This document shows, piece after piece, positions 60,979 through 64,000 of a stretch of 64,000 nt of DNA. Within the stretch, counting starts at the first letter, position 1. Every line of letters starts with the position of its first letter. Source of the stretch: Hyaloscypha bicolor E (Eukaryota > Ascomycota > Leotiomycetes > Helotiales > Hyaloscyphaceae). The position numbers and the translations under genes are program-made. Under the pieces are notes generated by a model, which was given only the letters and a program-made list of their open reading frames with translations, made no database searches and was not told the DNA's origin. The DNA lies in assembly GCF_002865645.1 (NCBI RefSeq), contig NW_020194575.1, positions 79,247-143,246 on the forward strand. The letters run 5' to 3'.

Positions 60979-61258
60979 TATTATAAGTATAAGATCTAAA
61001 GCCTAGAAAATATAATTAGACTATTTCTATTTTAATAATTCAAAGCTAAAGAGAAAAGAGAATTTCGAAGAAGCCTCGGATCTAAATAATTACAAGCTAT
61101 ATACGGGCTCATATACTAGCTTGAGCTCGGGGTCACGTGCGATAATTAGGTAATTATAAATGCCTTACTTAGATATTAGATATTTCTCTCAGATACTAGA
61201 TGCCTTACTAGCTCTAGTCTAACCTTTACTAGTATTATATATTATAATAATTATAATA
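60979..61258 (-). repeat. Gypsy-4 3' LTR
   Basis: 280 bp on the minus strand, starting TATTATAATTATTATAA at 61258 after a purine tract like that of Gypsy-3 (AAAAGAGAAAGTAA). It ends TATAATA at 60979. It shares CTTTAGCTTTGAATTATT and the ATCT-repeat module with the Gypsy-3 LTR. Less mutated: it keeps GAGCTCGGGGTCACGTGCG in plus orientation, including a CACGTG palindrome. Confidence 0.75.
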
Positions 61259-61299
61259 TTACTTTCTCTTTTAAAATAAGCTTGTTTTCGAGCTTTAAA

Positions 61300-64000
61300 A
61301 GTCCCTATTAAATTTCCAAATTACAGGTTATATATTAAAGGCTAGGGCCTTTTATATATAATTTTAAAGGATTTCTATTTATATTATATAGTTCTAATAA
61401 TATATTATTCTTGGTATAATCTAACTAATAGAAGAGATTATAGAGTAGTTCTAGCTATTCGGGATTCTTATTATAGAAGCTCTAAAGAGCTAAGATATTA
61501 TTATTTAATAAGGAAATAGGATACTATTCTAGATCTAGATCTTATTCTTTCTATTAGACTTAGTATTTTAGCTTCTTATAAAATAGCTTTATTATTAGTA
61601 CCTCTTGAACTTTATATTTTATTTCCCTATCTTATAGTTCTAATAATAAAGGCTCCGGATTTACTTATCCGGAAAAAGAATTATTTGGGTTTTTATATAG
61701 CTTTTCTATATAAAATACTAGATATATTTTTATTAATTCTGGAAGCTTAAGCCTAAAGAAATATCTTACTTATTCTAGGATTTTATATAATTCTTCTATT
61801 TAGTAAGCTAGCTTATAGCTCGATAATTATTTTTCTAGTACTTAGTAATAATTTATATTTTATTTCTTATTTCGAAGTCTACTAGTTAGTAGTACTTATT
61901 AGCTTAAATAGTATAATATTCTTATACTTATATTATATTTTCCTATATCTTTTATTATAATTTATAGAATTATATTACTAGGGCTTTTATCTCTTATTTA
62001 TTTAGTTCTTTTTTCGGGGTATCCGATTATACTTAGGTTTTCTAATTAAATAATATCTATAGTTTATAGCTCTTTTCTATAAGAAATAGGAATTAGCTTA
62101 TAGTTTTATAAACTAGAGCTATTTACTAATAATTAATTAATTATTATTATCTAATTATCCTAGTAGTAATTTATATAGGAATATAACTATTAATTAAAGT
62201 ACTAGTTAATAATCTTTATCTAGCTATTAGTTTAGGAATAGTTAGCTATTAATAACTTAAGCTTTATATTAATATATTTATAGAACTCGCTCCAGAAATC
62301 TAATATAAACTAGGGGCCTTAATTAAATATTATAGTTTCCGGAATACTAATTTAGTAAACTATATAAGTAAGAAATAAGAATACTAACTCTTTAGTTATT
62401 ATTATATCTCAAACAGAAATTATAATAGGGTACTTACTTAAATAATTAATAAAAATTACTATTATATTATACTTATTTTTACTTTCTAAATATTTCTTGA
62501 AATTTACTAATATATATTACTAGAAGTAGTTAGGAACTAGTAATAAATATAAGAGCCTTGGCTTCTTATTTTTAGAAATATAGGATTATTAGTAAATATA
62601 ATAGTTATTTCTATATTAATTAATATTTATATCTTAGCCTAGCTAGTAATAGCGGGCCTAAAAAAGCTATTAAAGCTTGGCTTATTCTAGATATCCTATT
62701 AGAGGCTATATATATACCTTCTAAATAAGAGTAATATATAAGGATATCTCGGGTATTATTATATTATTAAATATAAATAGTTTATTATATTATAAGAAGA
62801 GGCTATCTTATAATATTCGAGTACTTTTCTTTTTATTTCTTGCCTTATTCTATAGCTTTTCTAGCTCTAGTAATTCTCGGTTTTTACTTAATAGCTTATT
62901 TATTAGCTAGATATTATTATACTAGGTTTCTTTTTAAGCCAGGTTTATAAAGGCCTTAATTAGAGCTAATTAGAGATCTTATATAATATTATTATTAATC
63001 TTTTATTATAAGAGAAGAATTTGGGTTTAGTAGGCTATTATTATCTTATTCTAGATAATTATATCCTTATACTTCCTATTTAGAATATATATTTATTTAT
63101 TTAATTTACTTATCTAATATATAAGCTTAAAATAATAATAGAAAAGATATTTTACCTAGTAAGCTTATTTTACTAAAAGCTTTTTTATAGTTATAAAATA
63201 TTTAAGAGTTTAGTAATCTAAGTAAATTATAAAGAATACCTCTTATAGGCCTTCTAGCTCCGCTTACTATTTAGTTAAAAAGAAAATAATAATAAGTATT
63301 TCTTTATTATAAATATTATAGTTTAGCTTTACTAACTATATAGTCTTAAAGAAAAATACTATCGGATACTAGAATTTTATCTAGGGATCTTATTATAAGA
63401 GAATACTAATTATAATTTTATTTAATATATCTGTTTTAATTATAATAAAGAGATTCGGATTATAATAATATAGAATTAGTACCGAGAATATAGCTTATTT
63501 TAGTTTAGTAAAACCTTTTTAATACTAATTTATTTATTTAAATAGAACTTCCTTATATATTAAAGCTATTAGGGGCTTTACTATATGGCTGTATTTCGTA
63601 ATAAAATATTAATAAAAGTTATAAAAACCTAGAAAGCTTTATATTTCTTTAATTATCTTTAGTAATTACTAGTTCTTAATAATTACTATTTTATCTAGAT
63701 CTATTTTAATACTTCTAGTAAAGATAATAAAGCCTAGATACTTTATATAAATAATTTTAAACTCTAATTTCTTAATATTTACTTAGAGGCTAATATCTTA
63801 TAATTACTAAAAGATCTTTTATATATAATCTTTATATTTCAGGAAATTATCTAAGTAAATTAGGATATTATTTAAATAAGCTATATAAAAGATATTAAAG
63901 TAATTAAAGAAAATATTATTTATATACCTCTAATATATAATAAGGCTATTAGTTAGGTCTTTTTAAAGAACTTTATACTTATAAGTCTTATATTTTATAT
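61300..64000 (-). pseudogene. Gypsy-4 pol remnant (RT, RNase H, integrase)
   Basis: Reading right to left, RT has YIAYLNNILIYLDNF, with the catalytic box at 63867-63878 (YLNN for YLDD), then KYLGFIIF and FLGFYNFYQYFI. The connection reads KGFTKLKQAI. RNase H keeps IKTD (Asp present), VKLNYNIYNKEIL and YITIKKLL-type strings. Integrase and C-terminal regions are collinear with Gypsy-5 (44013-45500) but hard to read. TAG/TAA stops are common; the RNase H frame holds over about 300 codons when stops are ignored. Confidence 0.8.

Larger units (their letters stand above)
60979..64000 (-). mobile_element. Gypsy-4, minus strand, runs off the window
   Basis: LTR, chromodomain/integrase side, RNase H and most of RT are present; the 5' part lies beyond 64000. 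It belongs to the same LTR family as Gypsy-3 and Gypsy-5. It begins exactly where Copia-2's 3' LTR breaks off, so it inserted into that LTR. The left flanking 5 bases (TTATA, 60974-60978) should recur at its other end. Confidence 0.8.

Overview
The window looks like a transposon graveyard from a filamentous ascomycete (Pezizomycotina). I find no host gene, tRNA, rRNA or CRISPR array. Nearly everything longer than a few hundred bases is a retrotransposon or DNA transposon. Related copies differ mainly by C-to-T and G-to-A changes that turn CAA, CAG and TGG codons into stops and Cys, His and Asp codons into Tyr or Asn. That pattern is the footprint of repeat-induced point mutation (RIP). Species cannot be named from this sequence.

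Region 1 (1-33 kb) is moderately AT-rich and holds four copies of one Tad1-like non-LTR retrotransposon (LINE). A (89-3677, +) is 5'-truncated. B (about 6817-12180) has its 3' half inverted relative to its 5' half and keeps the only long open RT frame (592 aa). C (13532-19539, -) has a 410-bp internal inversion. D (22366-28326, +) is essentially full length with a 14-bp target-site duplication. D sits inside a piggyBac-type DNA transposon (20724-28735, about 2.04 kb without D, 31-bp terminal inverted repeats). That transposon sits inside the reverse transcriptase of a degenerate Ty3/Gypsy element (Gypsy-2; pol pieces 19551-20723 and 28739-31290). Inferred order of insertion: Gypsy-2, then piggyBac, then LINE D. 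A probable 5' LTR plus gag of another LTR element (Gypsy-1, 5978-6800) and two unrecognised decayed coding stretches (3.7-4.95 kb and 12.4-13.5 kb) fill the gaps.

Region 2 (33.4-64 kb) is extremely AT-rich and consists of older or more heavily mutated LTR retrotransposons. There are three related Ty1/Copia elements: Copia-3 (5' part only), Copia-1 (37411-43778) and Copia-2 (54897-60978). There are also three members of one chromodomain Gypsy (chromovirus) LTR family: Gypsy-5 (-), Gypsy-3 (+, complete, 48034-54702, 274-bp LTRs, ATAGC duplication) and Gypsy-4 (-, runs off the window). These are nested too. Copia-1 lies inside the 3' LTR of Gypsy-5, Gypsy-3 splits the sequence that follows Gypsy-5, and Gypsy-4 lies inside the 3' LTR of Copia-2.

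None of the elements except possibly the LINE B reverse transcriptase looks able to make a working protein. The density of nested, mutated, chromodomain-bearing retroelements suggests an AT-isochore, pericentromeric or other heterochromatic block; this is inference. I found no clearly new functional system. The most informative observations are the nesting chronology, the two LINE inversions, the alternative 3' tail of LINE D, and zinc-knuckle ligands converted wholesale to Tyr.
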